Positions 1 to 6,960 are shown, counted from the first letter of the stretch. The stretch is 33,898 nt of DNA from an uncultured Prevotellaceae bacterium (GCA_902800495.1 CADCET010000040.1:1-33898); one strand, 5' to 3'. Notes: generated from the sequence alone by a model not told the origin. Program-made: numbers and translations.

Positions 1-1
1 G

Positions 2-475
2 GCAACAGGGTCGTCTATCAGTGTGCCTACTACGATAGACTATGCGGAATACGCCTCTGACAGTTGGCTGATACTGCCCATAGAGAACGAGGTGGGGAAA
101 CTGACGGAGAAGGAGACACAGAAGAAATACTATTTCGTTGACAACGGGTTGCTGAACCTGTTCTTAATGAATTCAGAGACTTCGCTGCTGGAGAACATGG
201 TGGCGGTGGAACTGTGCAGGCGGTTTGGCAAAAAGAATGTGTTTTACCTGAACGCGGAGAAGGAGATAGACTTCATTGTGCCCGACGAGAAGTTAGCCAT
301 ACAGGTCTCCTACAGCATCAAGGATGAGACTACATACAACAGGGAAGTGCCACCACTGGTGAAGTATGCCAAGGCGCACGAGGACTGGAAGTGCCTGCTG
401 ATTACTTATGATGAAGAAGGCACGGAAGCGGGAATACCCGTGGTGCCGGTTTGGAAGTGGCTGATGAAAGTGTGA
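2..475 (+). CDS. ATPase with DUF4143 domain, C-terminal part (5' truncated by window edge)
   Basis: The reading frame is open from base 2 and runs into the left edge, so only about the last 157 residues are present. Seen: the segment VDNGLLNLF, then ENMVAVELCRRFG, then EIDFIV and AIQVSYS. This order matches the C-terminal DUF4143 region of Bacteroidota AAA ATPases, which has a PD-(D/E)xK nuclease-like core (D of IDF, then Q-V-S where a nuclease would have E-x-K). The P-loop ATPase half would lie to the left of the window. These proteins are common orphan genes in Bacteroidota; their substrate is not known. A GTG at 23 is an internal in-frame codon, not the likely start. No partner gene is visible. 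The family call is good; the biochemical role is open. Confidence 0.8.
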   Translation, partial: ATGSSISVPTTIDYAEYASDSWLILPIENEVGKLTEKETQKKYYFVDNGLLNLFLMNSETSLLENMVAVELCRRFGKKNVFYLNAEKEIDFIVPDEKLAIQVSYSIKDETTYNREVPPLVKYAKAHEDWKCLLITYDEEGTEAGIPVVPVWKWLMKV

Positions 476-937
476 CATCCTCACCCACATCCACAAGTTG
501 GGCAAGAAAATGATGGCAGCATGTTTCTAAATGACCGACTGACTTATGGAACAGAAAATCCGGAGCAGCGAGAGCAGAGTCAAGCTCGCTTGCACTTTGC
601 CGAGTCGTGACGGATTTCGACAAAGTCAAATTCAGCAATAACAGTATTCTTGGACAAGCCAAGCGGCGAAGCCGAGCGGACCTTCAGGTGCTGCGGGAAT
701 TCAGTTTCTTCTTTCTACGTTCTTGATTCATTACTTCTTCACATTCTGCTGGATTTTGTATCTTGTGGAAAGGCTACGGGTCGGCGAACGCTGTTCGGGA
801 ATAGAAGGTGTTTCTATCTGTCCCGCAACATCGGTGTTATCTTTTTGGATGAGCAAGACAAATCTTTTTTGTTTTAATTGTTTTTCCCTGTAACATTTTC
901 GTTTTCTACCTACTATAATAAATAGGATAGAAATGAG
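476..937. other. Gene-poor interval between the DUF4143 ATPase and the ECF operon promoter
   Basis: No convincing coding sequence. The short open frames (for example 650-877) have no family resemblance, and their composition follows the non-coding DNA. Seen instead: a CAAGC-TC-GCTTG hairpin unit at 581-592 followed by TTTGCCGAG; a CGGC-GAA-GCCG mini-hairpin around 665-675; and a small dyad CGAAC-GCT-GTTCG at 785-797. A frame just after the ATPase stop (about 468-530) could encode a 17-residue tail and may be a decayed gene end, but nothing identifies it. Confidence 0.6.
581..610. repeat. CAAGC-TC-GCTTG hairpin unit, copy 1
   Basis: The 12-mer CAAGCTCGCTTG (5-base arms, 2-base loop) is followed by GCCGAGtCGTGA. 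The same 12-mer followed by GCTGAGCGTGA recurs at 1070-1094. The two copies flank the leader of the ECF sigma operon. It is probably a dispersed genomic repeat; its function is unknown. Confidence 0.55.
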
Positions 938-945
938 TATCTTTG
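938..945 (+). promoter_or_regulatory. Bacteroidota-type -7 box (TATCTTTG) for the ECF operon
   Basis: TATCTTTG fits the TAnnTTTG consensus. No good TTTG lies 19-21 bases upstream, so the -33 element is weak or replaced by an activator or another sigma factor. Transcription would start near 950, giving a leader of about 130 bases before the sigma factor gene. Confidence 0.55.
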
Positions 946-986
946 TACCGTAAAATCGTGTTTAGACAAAGAAAATTGAAAGAAAA

Positions 987-1044
987 ATGAAAAAAGTTGG
1001 TGTTTCCGTAAAAAAACGAGGGGTCTGAAGTGTCTTATATATAG
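987..1044 (+). promoter_or_regulatory. Leader of the ECF operon: 13-codon ORF plus GTCTTATATATAG motif
   Basis: ATG at 987 opens a 13-residue frame (MKKVGVSVKKRGV) that stops at 1028. Its codons overlap the block TTTCCGT-A7-CGAGGGG, and the motif GTCTTATATATAG follows at 1032-1044. From memory, similar TTTCCGT...GGGTCTGAAGTGTCTTATATATA strings stand before other Prevotella/Bacteroides ECF sigma genes. They may be an autoregulated ECF promoter or a translated leader. The motif and ORF are seen; the function is inferred. Confidence 0.4.
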
Positions 1045-1078
1045 AAGTTGCGATTTAGCGAATGACGACCAAGCTCGC

Positions 1079-1567
1079 TTGAAGTCGGCTGAGCGTGAGC
1101 AATTTATCGAACAGCTTTTCCGCCGGAACTACAGCGAGATGATTCATCTGGCCAGAGTCTTGTTGGGCGATGACGGCGGGGCTGAGGACGTAGTACAGGA
1201 CATCTTCCTGCGGATTGCCGACAGCGACACTCCGCCCAAGAACGATTCCTATCTCCTTATTGCCGTACGCAATGCCTGCCTGAACAGAATACGGCAAATG
1301 CAACTGCACGAACGGGTGAAGAACCTACTGCCTATAGAAGACGAGACAGACCTGCAAGCCATTGACAGACAATTGGAGCAACTTGAAGAAATATCGGCTT
1401 TCGTGGACGAGCAACTGGAAGAACCGCATCGCAGCATCTTCCATCTCCGTTTCGACGAAGATCTGACTATCGCAGAGATTGCCCGTCGGCTAGGTCTGAA
1501 TCCGAATACCGCTTACAAGTATCTCGCCCAAAGCATTCAGAAAATCAGTAATCACTTCAAACATTAA
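1079..1567 (+). CDS. ECF-type RNA polymerase sigma factor (sigma-70 family)
   Basis: This 162-residue protein has the two-domain ECF layout. Region 2 runs from about residue 8 to 75 (FRRNYSEMIHLARVLLGD, then AEDVVQDIFLRI, the core-binding and -10 recognising helices). Region 4 covers about 105-160 (EPHRSIFHLRFDEDLTIAEIARRLGLNPNTAYKYL, a helix-turn-helix). It should direct RNA polymerase to the receptor operon when released by the FecR-like protein encoded 12 bases downstream. The start is unusual: no in-frame ATG fits the N-terminus and TTG at 1079 is the best choice. That TTG lies in a CAAGCTCGCTTG repeat and overlaps the TGA of a 6-codon ORF starting at 1062. Family call firm, start uncertain. 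Confidence 0.9.
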   Translation: MKSAEREQFIEQLFRRNYSEMIHLARVLLGDDGGAEDVVQDIFLRIADSDTPPKNDSYLLIAVRNACLNRIRQMQLHERVKNLLPIEDETDLQAIDRQLEQLEEISAFVDEQLEEPHRSIFHLRFDEDLTIAEIARRLGLNPNTAYKYLAQSIQKISNHFKH

Positions 1568-1579
1568 AAGATTATTGCA

Positions 1580-2254
1580 ATGGAAACGACAAGTGAAAAC
1601 ATCCGCCAGCTATTGGAAATGCTCGACAATCCCGAAGCATACACTGAGCAGGAAATCCAGGACATCATCAATCGTGATGAAGATACACGTGAGACTTACC
1701 GCATGATGGTAGAGGCCAAACGCAGCAGTCGTCAGCGTCAGGCAGACAAGCCCGTCGATGTGGATGCTGCATGGCAGAAATTAAGTGAAAAGTTAATAGT
1801 GAATAGTGAAAAATTTGCTACCGCATCACCAGCGGCAAAGCCCTATTCTTCACTTATGAAGATAGCAGCCTCTTTTATTGGAGTATTGCTTGTGTCTGGT
1901 ATTGCCTTTGCAGCCATTCAGATTGTAAGATACGCTCAGCAAAATACGCCAAAGACTGAAGAGGTCATCAATACTCCAAAGCCCGCAAACGTTACTCCCA
2001 CTGATACGCTGACCACCGACACCATCGCAACACCGCAGCCTATCATCTACGACAATATCCCACTGGAAAAGATGCTGCCAGAGATAGCCGCCCATTACGA
2101 TGCCAACGTTACGTTTGTTAATGACGAAGCCCGACAACTCCGTTTCCGTTTCGTATGGAATCCACAGAAGGGCATTGATCAAGTGGTTAGCGACCTCAAC
2201 CAGTTCGAGCGTCTGACCGTTACGCTGAAGGATAATGAAATCATCGTAGAATAG
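1580..2254 (+). CDS. FecR-like anti-sigma factor with DUF4974 domain
   Basis: A 224-residue inner-membrane regulator. The N-terminal cytoplasmic part (1-90) would bind the ECF sigma factor. One transmembrane helix spans about 93-116 (KIAASFIGVLLVSGIAFAAI). The periplasmic end (about 155-224; YDNIPLEKMLPEIAAHYD, then FRFVWNP, then LTVTLKDNEIIVE) is the DUF4974/STN-like fold that contacts the receptor signalling domain. It is shorter than typical FecR proteins (about 300-330 residues) and lacks a clear full FecR beta domain. Residues 68-80 (LSEKLIVNSEKFA) are translated from an AT-rich repeat and sit in the linker before the membrane helix. It follows the sigma gene by 12 bases and precedes the receptor by 9, so the three genes form one operon. 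Confidence 0.85.
   Translation: METTSENIRQLLEMLDNPEAYTEQEIQDIINRDEDTRETYRMMVEAKRSSRQRQADKPVDVDAAWQKLSEKLIVNSEKFATASPAAKPYSSLMKIAASFIGVLLVSGIAFAAIQIVRYAQQNTPKTEEVINTPKPANVTPTDTLTTDTIATPQPIIYDNIPLEKMLPEIAAHYDANVTFVNDEARQLRFRFVWNPQKGIDQVVSDLNQFERLTVTLKDNEIIVE
1781..1819 (+). repeat. AT-rich GTGAA/TAGTGAA repeat translated inside the anti-sigma gene
   Basis: The stretch holds three spaced copies of AGTGAA(A), separated by AAGTTAAT and T. The same kind of string is common between genes in Prevotella and Bacteroides. Here it is read in frame as residues 68-80 of the FecR-like protein, just before the membrane helix. The repeat is seen; that it inserted into a coding gene is an inference. Confidence 0.6.
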
Positions 2255-2263
2255 TCAGTCGCC

Positions 2264-4861
2264 ATGAATAGACATATTATACTCATCATTTTTGGCCTAT
2301 TGCTAACAATCAGCATACAAGGTCAGAAGCGCATATCGCATGAATACAATAATGTGTCCCTCTCTGATGCGTTGAGACAACTCAGCGAGCAACAGACTGG
2401 CTACACCATCTACTTCCTCTATAACGAACTGGAGGATTTCCGCATCACTACAACCGTAAAGAACAAACACTTACCCGAAGCTATCCAGCAGATGATCGGT
2501 TTCTATCCCATCCGCGTCACAACGAGCACCGAAGAGGACGAACGTAAGATTTTCGTGGAATGTACCCATAAGACCGACCGTCACCTGATGGGAATCATTA
2601 TTGACGAGCAGGGGCAGCCTTTGGCATACGCCAACGTTGCTATCCTCAATCCTGTCGACTCTACACAGCTTGGTGGCGGCGTGTCAAATGAGAGCGGCTA
2701 CTTTGTGATTCCTACGGAAGCCCACCGCGTCATCGTAAAGTGCAGTTTTGTCGGCTATCGTACCTATTATCATAGCTGCGAAGTAGGTGATATAGGAACT
2801 ATTCAGATGCGACCTGCAGAGTATACGATTAATGGTGTGACGATAGACGGCACCCATATCATGAACTACGTGGATAAGTCTGTACATACCTTCACAATTG
2901 AACAAATAGGGCAGGCCCGCAATGTACGCGATCTGCTGGAACACGTTGAAGACCTGAAAGTCGATCCAGTGAGCAATAAGATTCAGCGCATGGATGGCGG
3001 CAGCGTGAAGATACTGATCAATGGCATGGCGGCCTCAGACATTGACCTGAAAGGCATTCCTGCCAACAAGATTTCCAGGGTGGAATACTACAACATCCCA
3101 CCTGCCCGCTATGCTGATGCCGGTACGCTCATTAACGTGATTACGAAGCAGATGGATACGGGCGTCAATGTCGGTATCGAAGCTAGAACAGCCTTCACGA
3201 CGGGTTTTACAGACGATGAGGCTTACCTGAACCTGACCTCTGGCAACCATCAGCTTTCACTCTCCTATACGTTCAACCTGCGCGACTATACGAAGCGCTT
3301 TGGCGAACGGACTTACAACTATACCCTGCAAAGTTATCTGACCGACCAAACTGCGCCTGCACCTCCTATTTATTGCAACTATCAAGAACAGACACACGAC
3401 AAATTTGGCTACACATGGAACGATCCAGTTATCAAATATACCTATAACAAGCCTGATGACTTAGCAGTGCAAATAGTAGCAACACCCCACTTCCATCACA
3501 ATCATAGCGATGGGCAGAGTAATATCCAAGACAATTCATCACATACTGCTTCCATAGAAGGAAAGGGCGATTTCGGCAGCCGTATGAGCACTTTTGGACC
3601 GAACCTGAACGTATATGTCCAGAAAACGCTACCTAAGAATCAGGAACTATCGATAGACCTCGTGGGCACCTATTATCACAACAACAGCAAGAACTGGGAT
3701 GATGAGAGAGCTGTAAGAGATGGCGAGATATGGCTGTCGGACAACCAAGAGCAGCAGAACAACAAGTACTCCTTCATTGGCGAACTGGCTTATACGAAGA
3801 AATGGGGAAAGAGCAGCCTTAGCCTAGGCTATCGCGGCTCGTTCGGACGCTCGAACGCCACCATCAGCAATGTGCTCTCAGACTATAAGGACTATGAATA
3901 CTCGTCAGCCAGCTATCAGCACTATATGTATGCCGAGTACGGCGGGATCATTGGAAAACTGATGTACCGTGTCGGTGTCGGCGCTACTCAGGTGACGCAG
4001 GACAATACCGATGCCCACGACTCACACTGGCTCTTCACCCCAAAGCTTATCCTGAGCACTAGCCTCTCGAAGACCATGAACCTGCAGTGGGTCACTTCAT
4101 CGGAGTCGAATACACCACCTATCTCACTGCTCAGCAACAATGCCAGCCTTGTCATTCCTGGGGTGCTAAGTATTGGCAACCCTTATCTGAAAAGCTATAA
4201 CACCTATAAGTCAGAACTTATCCACAAGTGGAACCTCGGTTGGCTGCAGACCCAGCTCTCACTGTCCTATATATACACTGAGGCTCCTATCAACCGCTAT
4301 TACACGCAGCAAGAGATTAATGGCCGGCAATACGTCGTGGGTACGAACGAAAATGCCAACTATAGCAGTGAACTGGGCGGATCATACCGACTTGTCGTCA
4401 GTCCCTTTGAGAGCCAGATCCTGACGCTGACGTTGCAGGGCTATGTCTATCGCCAGACCGTCAGCAGTCCCATTATCGGACACTACCATCACACGTGGGC
4501 ACCACTCTACTTTGCCGTGCAGTTCCGAAAGGGTAACTGGGGAGCATCCTATGTGGGAAACATCGTGTCAAAACGCCTCAACGGCTCTACGCTCGATGCT
4601 GGGGAGAACCAGTCGCACCTGCAGGTTTACTGGCAGAGGAAGAACTGGCGCATCTTCGCCGCAGACTATTGGCTCTTCACCCGATCCCGTTATTCAGGCT
4701 ACAGCATGCCGACAAGCATTCTGCAAAGTACGTACAAGACCTGGATTGATGATAACAAGTCGATGTTCGTCCTCGGCTTTAGTTACGACTTCTCCACAGG
4801 AAAGGAGCTCAAGATTAATCGTAAACTCCATAACAAGGATTCTGACACAGGAAGTTTCTGA
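2264..4861 (+). CDS. TonB-dependent outer-membrane receptor with N-terminal STN signalling domain
   Basis: An 865-residue outer-membrane protein. A signal peptide covers residues 1-20 (hydrophobic FGLLLTISIQG). Then come an STN signalling domain (about 25-98; NNVSLSDALRQLSEQQTGY), a carboxypeptidase-regulatory-like beta-sandwich (about 108-185; GIIIDEQGQPLAYANVAILN), and a plug domain (about 200-295; ending RVEYYNIPPARYADAG with VIT). A beta-barrel fills the rest and is closest to the OMP_b-brl_3 type. It is the likely sensor and transporter of the ECF/FecR system encoded just upstream. No SusD-like lipoprotein follows, so this is not a standard polysaccharide utilisation locus. The ligand cannot be read from sequence. 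There is no clear terminator after the stop. Confidence 0.85.
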   Translation: MNRHIILIIFGLLLTISIQGQKRISHEYNNVSLSDALRQLSEQQTGYTIYFLYNELEDFRITTTVKNKHLPEAIQQMIGFYPIRVTTSTEEDERKIFVECTHKTDRHLMGIIIDEQGQPLAYANVAILNPVDSTQLGGGVSNESGYFVIPTEAHRVIVKCSFVGYRTYYHSCEVGDIGTIQMRPAEYTINGVTIDGTHIMNYVDKSVHTFTIEQIGQARNVRDLLEHVEDLKVDPVSNKIQRMDGGSVKILINGMAASDIDLKGIPANKISRVEYYNIPPARYADAGTLINVITKQMDTGVNVGIEARTAFTTGFTDDEAYLNLTSGNHQLSLSYTFNLRDYTKRFGERTYNYTLQSYLTDQTAPAPPIYCNYQEQTHDKFGYTWNDPVIKYTYNKPDDLAVQIVATPHFHHNHSDGQSNIQDNSSHTASIEGKGDFGSRMSTFGPNLNVYVQKTLPKNQELSIDLVGTYYHNNSKNWDDERAVRDGEIWLSDNQEQQNNKYSFIGELAYTKKWGKSSLSLGYRGSFGRSNATISNVLSDYKDYEYSSASYQHYMYAEYGGIIGKLMYRVGVGATQVTQDNTDAHDSHWLFTPKLILSTSLSKTMNLQWVTSSESNTPPISLLSNNASLVIPGVLSIGNPYLKSYNTYKSELIHKWNLGWLQTQLSLSYIYTEAPINRYYTQQEINGRQYVVGTNENANYSSELGGSYRLVVSPFESQILTLTLQGYVYRQTVSSPIIGHYHHTWAPLYFAVQFRKGNWGASYVGNIVSKRLNGSTLDAGENQSHLQVYWQRKNWRIFAADYWLFTRSRYSGYSMPTSILQSTYKTWIDDNKSMFVLGFSYDFSTGKELKINRKLHNKDSDTGSF

Positions 4862-5156
4862 TTTGCACTTGTCGGGTAATCTTATATGATAGCAGACGGT
4901 AGCATGATGTTTCTTGGAAATTCAATACAACTCGCAGCCGCTATAAAGGTAGTCATGCCGGACAAAGTGAGCGCAATCGATTATAGATTCTCTGGTGGAT
5001 AGCAACGAAGTAATCGGTATGCCGATTGGTTCAAACGAATAATTTGCACGAATTAAGAAGATAAAATAACAATATGTCGAACCCTCAAACGAAGAAAAGT
5101 GTCATGAGTCCATAAGATATTTTCCAAAAATGTGTTGGAATGTGAAGGAAAAATCG
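4862..5156. other. Gene-poor interval after the TonB receptor, possible decayed coding DNA
   Basis: No intact gene. The frame 4977-5042 reads ...DSNEVIGMPIGSNE-stop, and after the stop continues FARIKKIK. This weakly resembles the (G)xPIGNxxSQxFA motif of reverse transcriptases and may be a scar. Nothing else in the interval supports it. No terminator is evident for the receptor operon. Confidence 0.4.
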
Positions 5157-5164
5157 TACCTTTG
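5134..5164 (+). promoter_or_regulatory. Bacteroidota-type promoter (GTTG-N19-TACCTTTG)
   Basis: TACCTTTG at 5157-5164 fits the -7 consensus, with GTTG at 5134-5137 at the right distance for a -33 element. It faces the structured RNA candidate and lies 130 bases upstream of a second, better promoter. A CGGC-AGA-GCCG mini-hairpin (5211-5221) lies between them. Confidence 0.55.
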
Positions 5165-5262
5165 AGACAAGCCTCGAAGGTTCTTTTAGTCGCTTTCGCT
5201 TAATAAAAGCGGCAGAGCCGAGCGGGCTGCATCTCGAAAAAACAAAGAAAATCAAGTTTTCC

Positions 5263-5294
5263 TTTGGTATTTTGCTCGATTTGCACTACCTTTG
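5263..5294 (+). promoter_or_regulatory. Bacteroidota-type promoter (TTTG-N20-TACCTTTG) for the RNA candidate
   Basis: TTTG at 5263-5266 and TACCTTTG at 5287-5294 are exactly 20 bases apart, the consensus arrangement. Predicted transcription start is about 5299-5301, so the transcript would begin about 110 bases before the long stem at 5408. Confidence 0.75.
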
Positions 5295-5299
5295 CAACC

Positions 5300-5507
5300 G
5301 AACACATATAAAAAGACGAAGCAACCGCAGCTATCCAATAGTTTTCGAACGGCAATTCAATAAACTTTAGCGGGATAAGACGGCTGCCTGCTCACGACTC
5401 CTATACAACGGAGACGTGGGCTTTGGCAGTATCAACACCCGCAAAGGTAAGCCGGCCTGAAAACAACGTTGAGACACCAAATAAACCCACCCACGTCTTC
5501 CGTTTTT
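5300..5507 (+). ncRNA. Candidate structured RNA or attenuator leader ending in a terminator stem
   Basis: The predicted transcript is about 205 bases. Its 3' part is closed by a long stem: AGACGTGGG (5412-5420) pairs with CCCACGTCT (5490-5498). The stem extends by ACGG (5408-5411) with CCGT (5500-5503) around one bulged T. T5503-T5507 follow at once, as in an intrinsic terminator. Inside the roughly 70-base loop CTTTG (5421-5425) can pair with CAAAG (5442-5446), and CAACGTTG (5464-5471) is self-complementary. CTCC (5398-5401) can instead pair with GGAG (5410-5413), which would open the base of the stem, so two alternative folds exist. The downstream gene begins 65 bases later. It may be an independent small RNA or a cis-acting leader. 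I have an unverified memory of similar sequences in other Bacteroidales. Confidence 0.5.
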
Positions 5508-5571
5508 CCCCTCTCACGCCTCACGGCGTATGATATGTGTTTATTATCAGAAATTTAACGGAAACGTGAAT

Positions 5572-6096
5572 ATGAATCACAATGAAGAAGTCCCAGACTT
5601 TTTGGGAGGGCTCGGCGACATGCTGCCCGCCGATGTCCTGAAGAAGGTGAACGAACTGCTGGAGCAACTGCACCGCAAAGACAAGGATCACCCAGGCAGC
5701 CCCGTGTTCATCTATGCCCCAGGCAGCCAGTATGTGGATAAACAGTTTAATATTGGAGCCCAGCCCAAACCGGAAAGCCTCCCCAAAGGGAAGGGAGTAG
5801 ATAGCGCTGAAGCGTCAAAGAGCCTGCCTGATGTTCTCGCCACCGACAAGGCGATGGTGCTGTGGCGGAAGGCACAGCGGGCGGGCTATGTGGATGAGCA
5901 CTACCAGCCTCTGCTCTCACGGACACAGGCGGCACTCCTGGCCGACGCGATGGCGGAGCGGCTTGGCATCAAGGAGAAGTGGAAGGTGTTCGAGGGTCTC
6001 TGGCACCGCAAATACATGCGGAGTGATTACAACCTGGCGCTATCACAACAGCAGTCTTACGAGTTCCAGGACGAACTGAAGCGGCTGTTTGCATAG
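5572..6096 (+). CDS. Unrecognised 174-residue protein downstream of the structured RNA
   Basis: I do not recognise a named family. Start ATG at 5572 is preferred; an in-frame ATG at 5530 would add 14 residues unlike the rest. Seen: an acidic N-terminus (residues 1-40) with a predicted helix ADVLKKVNELLEQLHRK; a central low-complexity linker (45-85) with IYAPGSQYVDKQ and several Pro/Gly/Lys; and a compact C-terminal helical domain (about 92-174) with WRKAQRAGYVDEHYQPLLSR, then AALLADAMAERLGIKEKWKVFEGLW and RKYMRSDYN. There is no signal peptide or membrane helix, so it is probably cytoplasmic. The aromatic-rich, basic C-terminal domain could bind nucleic acid, but that is a guess. It has no other plausible promoter than those before the RNA, so expression likely depends on read-through of the 5408-5507 stem. 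It ends in a shared terminator facing hicB. Confidence 0.7.
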   Translation: MNHNEEVPDFLGGLGDMLPADVLKKVNELLEQLHRKDKDHPGSPVFIYAPGSQYVDKQFNIGAQPKPESLPKGKGVDSAEASKSLPDVLATDKAMVLWRKAQRAGYVDEHYQPLLSRTQAALLADAMAERLGIKEKWKVFEGLWHRKYMRSDYNLALSQQQSYEFQDELKRLFA

Positions 6097-6102
6097 GCAG
6101 CA

Positions 6103-6134
6103 AAAAGTCCCGGTGCTCACGCATCAGGACTTTT
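6103..6134. terminator. Bidirectional terminator between the unknown gene and hicB
   Basis: AAAAGTCC (6103-6110) pairs with GGACTTTT (6127-6134). Between them GGTGC and GCATC extend the stem around a TCAC loop with one mismatch. The A-run on one side and T-run on the other make it usable from both strands, fitting the convergent genes on each side. Confidence 0.75.
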
Positions 6135-6174
6135 CCGTTCTTGTTCTTGTTTTATGAAATACATCCGTGCCGTC

Positions 6175-6576
6175 CTAACGGAAAGACGCGGCTTGCAGTT
6201 CCTTGGTTATACTTGCCATGCAGGCAGTCAGACGCTCGTAGGTCTTTTCGCCTGCCGTCTTGATGCCCCGCGTATATTGGCGCATCAACGAGGGATTGAC
6301 CCCTGCCCGCTTGGCAACCTCCGTGACATTCAGGAAGGAGAAGTAGTCGAAGAACGACTGCAGATCGTACTGATAGCGGAACTCCACCGGCTCAGCCATC
6401 TTCCCGCTTTCTTCGTAGTCGGCCTTGGCCTCTTCCAGACAAGCCAGTAAGTCGTCCTTTGCTTCTTTCACGGTCTGACCTGCTGCATTCAGTCCTGTGC
6501 CATAGACATCCTTTTCTGTGTGACACCAGAATGTGCCGTCGGATGCTTGCGATACTGTCACTAATACTTTCTTCAT
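6175..6576 (-). CDS. hicB: HicB-family antitoxin with C-terminal helix-turn-helix
   Basis: This 133-residue protein starts at ATG 6576, giving MKKVLVTVSQASDGTFWCHTE. The N-terminal part (1-60) is the HicB fold that covers the toxin active site (GLNAAGQTVKEAKDDLLACLEE). The C-terminal half (about 75-133) contains a DNA-binding helix-turn-helix (FLNVTEVAKRAGVNPSLMRQYTRG). It neutralises HicA and should repress the operon promoter. The gene lies 86 bases downstream of hicA on the same strand, the usual toxin-first order. It ends beside a bidirectional terminator. The N-terminal domain is diverged from the canonical short HicB, but the operon partner makes the call firm. Confidence 0.85.
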   Translation of the reverse strand: MKKVLVTVSQASDGTFWCHTEKDVYGTGLNAAGQTVKEAKDDLLACLEEAKADYEESGKMAEPVEFRYQYDLQSFFDYFSFLNVTEVAKRAGVNPSLMRQYTRGIKTAGEKTYERLTACMASITKELQAASFR

Positions 6577-6662
6577 ATATCGAATATTGTTTCTATCAAT
6601 CAAAAAAGTGTTCCTGTTCTCCGAACCGTCTGATTTCCGGCTCTCTTAAAAGTGGTCGGGGA

Positions 6663-6845
6663 TTACTCCCCAACCAACTTTTTCAAGATTTTCTGCGCCG
6701 TTCCCGTAGAAACTTCGCCAGCGTGCCGGGGCACCCATTCGGACGCTCCCGTCTTGGGATTTGTCCACTTGTCGTGCCTCTTTCCGTTTCGAGCCAAAAC
6801 GCACCCGGCGTCCCTGAGGCTCTCTAACAATTCAGATGTTTTCAT
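6663..6845 (-). CDS. hicA: HicA-family mRNA interferase toxin
   Basis: The 60-residue protein matches the HicA dsRBD-like fold in length and pattern: MKTSELLESLRDAGCVL, a basic middle (RNGKRHDKW), then the conserved PRHAGEVSTGTAQKILKKL. The His of PRH is the expected catalytic residue; the usual form is RHxxKE(V/I)pxGT. It cleaves mRNA to arrest growth when not bound by HicB. The promoter on the minus strand (boxes at 6880-6887 and 6908-6911) predicts a leader of about 28 bases. A dyad GTCC-GCTAG-GGAC (6863-6875) overlaps the likely transcription start and may be the HicB operator. Confidence 0.9.
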   Translation of the reverse strand: MKTSELLESLRDAGCVLARNGKRHDKWTNPKTGASEWVPRHAGEVSTGTAQKILKKLVGE

Positions 6846-6879
6846 AAAACATAGAACACTTTGTCCGCTAGGGACGGTG

Positions 6880-6911
6880 CAAAGGTAGCAAAAAAGTTAT
6901 AAACAAGCAAA
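6880..6911 (-). promoter_or_regulatory. Bacteroidota-type promoter for hicAB
   Basis: On the minus strand, TTTG (6908-6911) and TACCTTTG (6880-6887) are separated by exactly 20 bases. A GTCC/GGAC dyad at 6863-6875 lies at the predicted start site. Confidence 0.8.
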
Positions 6912-6960
6912 AATATAGGTAACTTTTTTGTTATATTACTATTTTTTTACTATTCAGGCT

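Noticed and set aside
468-530. Short frame reading ILTHIHKLGKKMMAACF after the DUF4143 stop
   Set aside because: It has two stops just upstream in frame and is too short to identify; at most a gene remnant.
650-877. 75-residue open frame with a hydrophobic middle
   Set aside because: It starts inside a dispersed hairpin repeat, has no family resemblance or promoter, and lies in DNA that looks non-coding.
2264-4861. SusC-type starch/glycan importer
   Set aside because: No SusD partner follows and the barrel resembles the OMP_b-brl_3 type with an STN domain.
5398-5507. Retron-like msr/msd RNA
   Set aside because: No reverse transcriptase gene lies next to it; inverted ends fit a terminator-closed leader better.
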